From Alphaproteobacteria bacterium (GTDB taxonomy: Bacteria > Pseudomonadota > Alphaproteobacteria > JAAEOK01): DNA of 64,000 nucleotides. This document shows positions 63,515 to 64,000 of this stretch, one piece after another; position 1 is the first letter of the stretch, and each line of letters starts with the position of its first letter. Under the pieces are notes generated by a model. That model searched no databases. It saw only the letters and a program-made list of their open reading frames with translations, and was not told where the DNA came from. The stretch lies in the NCBI GenBank assembly GCA_024244705.1, contig JAAEOK010000088.1:1-64000 (forward strand), given 5' to 3'. The position numbers and the translations under genes are program-made.

Positions 63515-64000
63515 GCGCGCGAACCGCGCCCGGCGCGCGCCATATCAGCGTCCTCGTCTATCCGGCGCTGATGTTAGCCGTCTTCTTCGTCATTCCCTTC
63601 GGCATCATGCTGGCGACCAGCTTCTACGCACGGGTCGACGGCGCGCTCTTCGAGCCCGCCTTTCAACTCGAGAACTACACCCGATTCTTCACAACTTTCT
63701 TCGTCCGGGTGCTCGGCTTCTCGTTGTTCGCCGCGGCCTTCGCCGCCCTCATCTCGACGGTGATCGCCTTTCCCTTCACCTATCATCTGACCCGAATGCG
63801 TCGCCGTCGACAGGTTCCGATCCTGGTCTTCATCCTCGCCGTCCTGTCGCTGTCCGAGGTGATCATCGGGTTCTCGTGGTCGACCCTGTTGTCGCGCACC
63901 GCCGGCGTGTCGAACCTGCTGGTCTGGCTCGGACTGATGGAGCAGCCGACGTCGTGGACCCCGGGGCTCGGCGCATTGTTGATCGGGCTCTGTTATCTCG
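63511..64000 (+). CDS. ABC transporter permease (PotB type), partial at right edge
   Basis: The first 163 codons of an inner-membrane permease, cut by the window edge. It shows a first membrane segment SVLVYPALMLAVFFVIPFGIMLATSFY, a second AAFAALISTVIAFPFTYHLTRMRRRRQ and a third LVFILAVLSLSEVIIGFSW, matching spermidine/putrescine-type permeases. The ATG overlaps the ATPase stop (ATGA). A second permease (PotC type) is expected beyond the window. Confidence 0.9.
   Translation, partial: MSARTAPGARHISVLVYPALMLAVFFVIPFGIMLATSFYARVDGALFEPAFQLENYTRFFTTFFVRVLGFSLFAAAFAALISTVIAFPFTYHLTRMRRRRQVPILVFILAVLSLSEVIIGFSWSTLLSRTAGVSNLLVWLGLMEQPTSWTPGLGALLIGLCYL

Overview
This window is GC-rich (roughly 60-65 %), densely packed DNA from an alphaproteobacterium, most likely a Rhodospirillales-type lineage. 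The signs are the order gatB/YqeY-like gene, dnaG, rpoD; carA-carB-greA; an Lrp regulator beside trxB; an alphaproteobacterial small-RNA-like terminator locus; a FixK/FnrL-type box; and many TRAP and ABC uptake operons. I see no rRNA or tRNA genes, CRISPR array, prophage or intact transposase.

Layout. 1-14 kb is mostly core: rpoD (cut by the left edge), dnaG and a YqeY protein on the minus strand; carAB and greA on the plus strand, with a 270-bp MITE-like inverted-repeat element ending 8 bp before the carA start codon; Lrp and trxB divergent, then a LysR gene, a structured small RNA candidate and two small exported proteins. 14-24 kb (minus strand) holds msrP, a TPR protein, glcDE without glcF, a three-gene cassette (CMD family, ThDP enzyme, SMP-30 lactonase) bracketed by ~200-bp direct repeats of the glcD leader, rpmJ and a secreted beta-propeller protein.

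24-36.5 kb (plus strand) starts with a cupredoxin-like protein, a polytopic membrane protein and a MarR regulator. A tightly overlapping operon follows: a FAD subunit and a fused FeS/Mo subunit of a xanthine-dehydrogenase-family hydroxylase, a 6-hydroxynicotinate-reductase-like protein, a UPF0280 protein, and hydantoinase/oxoprolinase A and B. Read together it looks like a hydroxylate-reduce-open route for an N-heterocycle; the substrate is unknown.

36.5-47.6 kb: a small lipoprotein behind a FixK-type box; a DddP-like M24 protein lacking the reported catalytic Asp; a TRAP transporter whose small permease carries a TM2-like extension; an amidase and a 2-hydroxyacid dehydrogenase (all minus); then tartronate semialdehyde reductase, a transglutaminase-like protein and an MscS channel (plus). 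47.7-54.8 kb is a six-gene operon joining indolepyruvate ferredoxin oxidoreductase (iorAB) to a full TRAP transporter and a MarR regulator, suggesting uptake and oxidation of an aryl-2-oxoacid. 54.9-64 kb: a class III cyclase-TPR protein, a small secreted protein, a cyclophilin-like/nitrilase pair, a GT8 glycosyltransferase, a nitrilase 3' remnant, an M24 peptidase, and a polyamine-type ABC importer running off the right edge.

The overall picture is a heterotroph specialised in taking up and breaking down organic acids and N-containing compounds. All functions are read from sequence and memory of families; no search was run.
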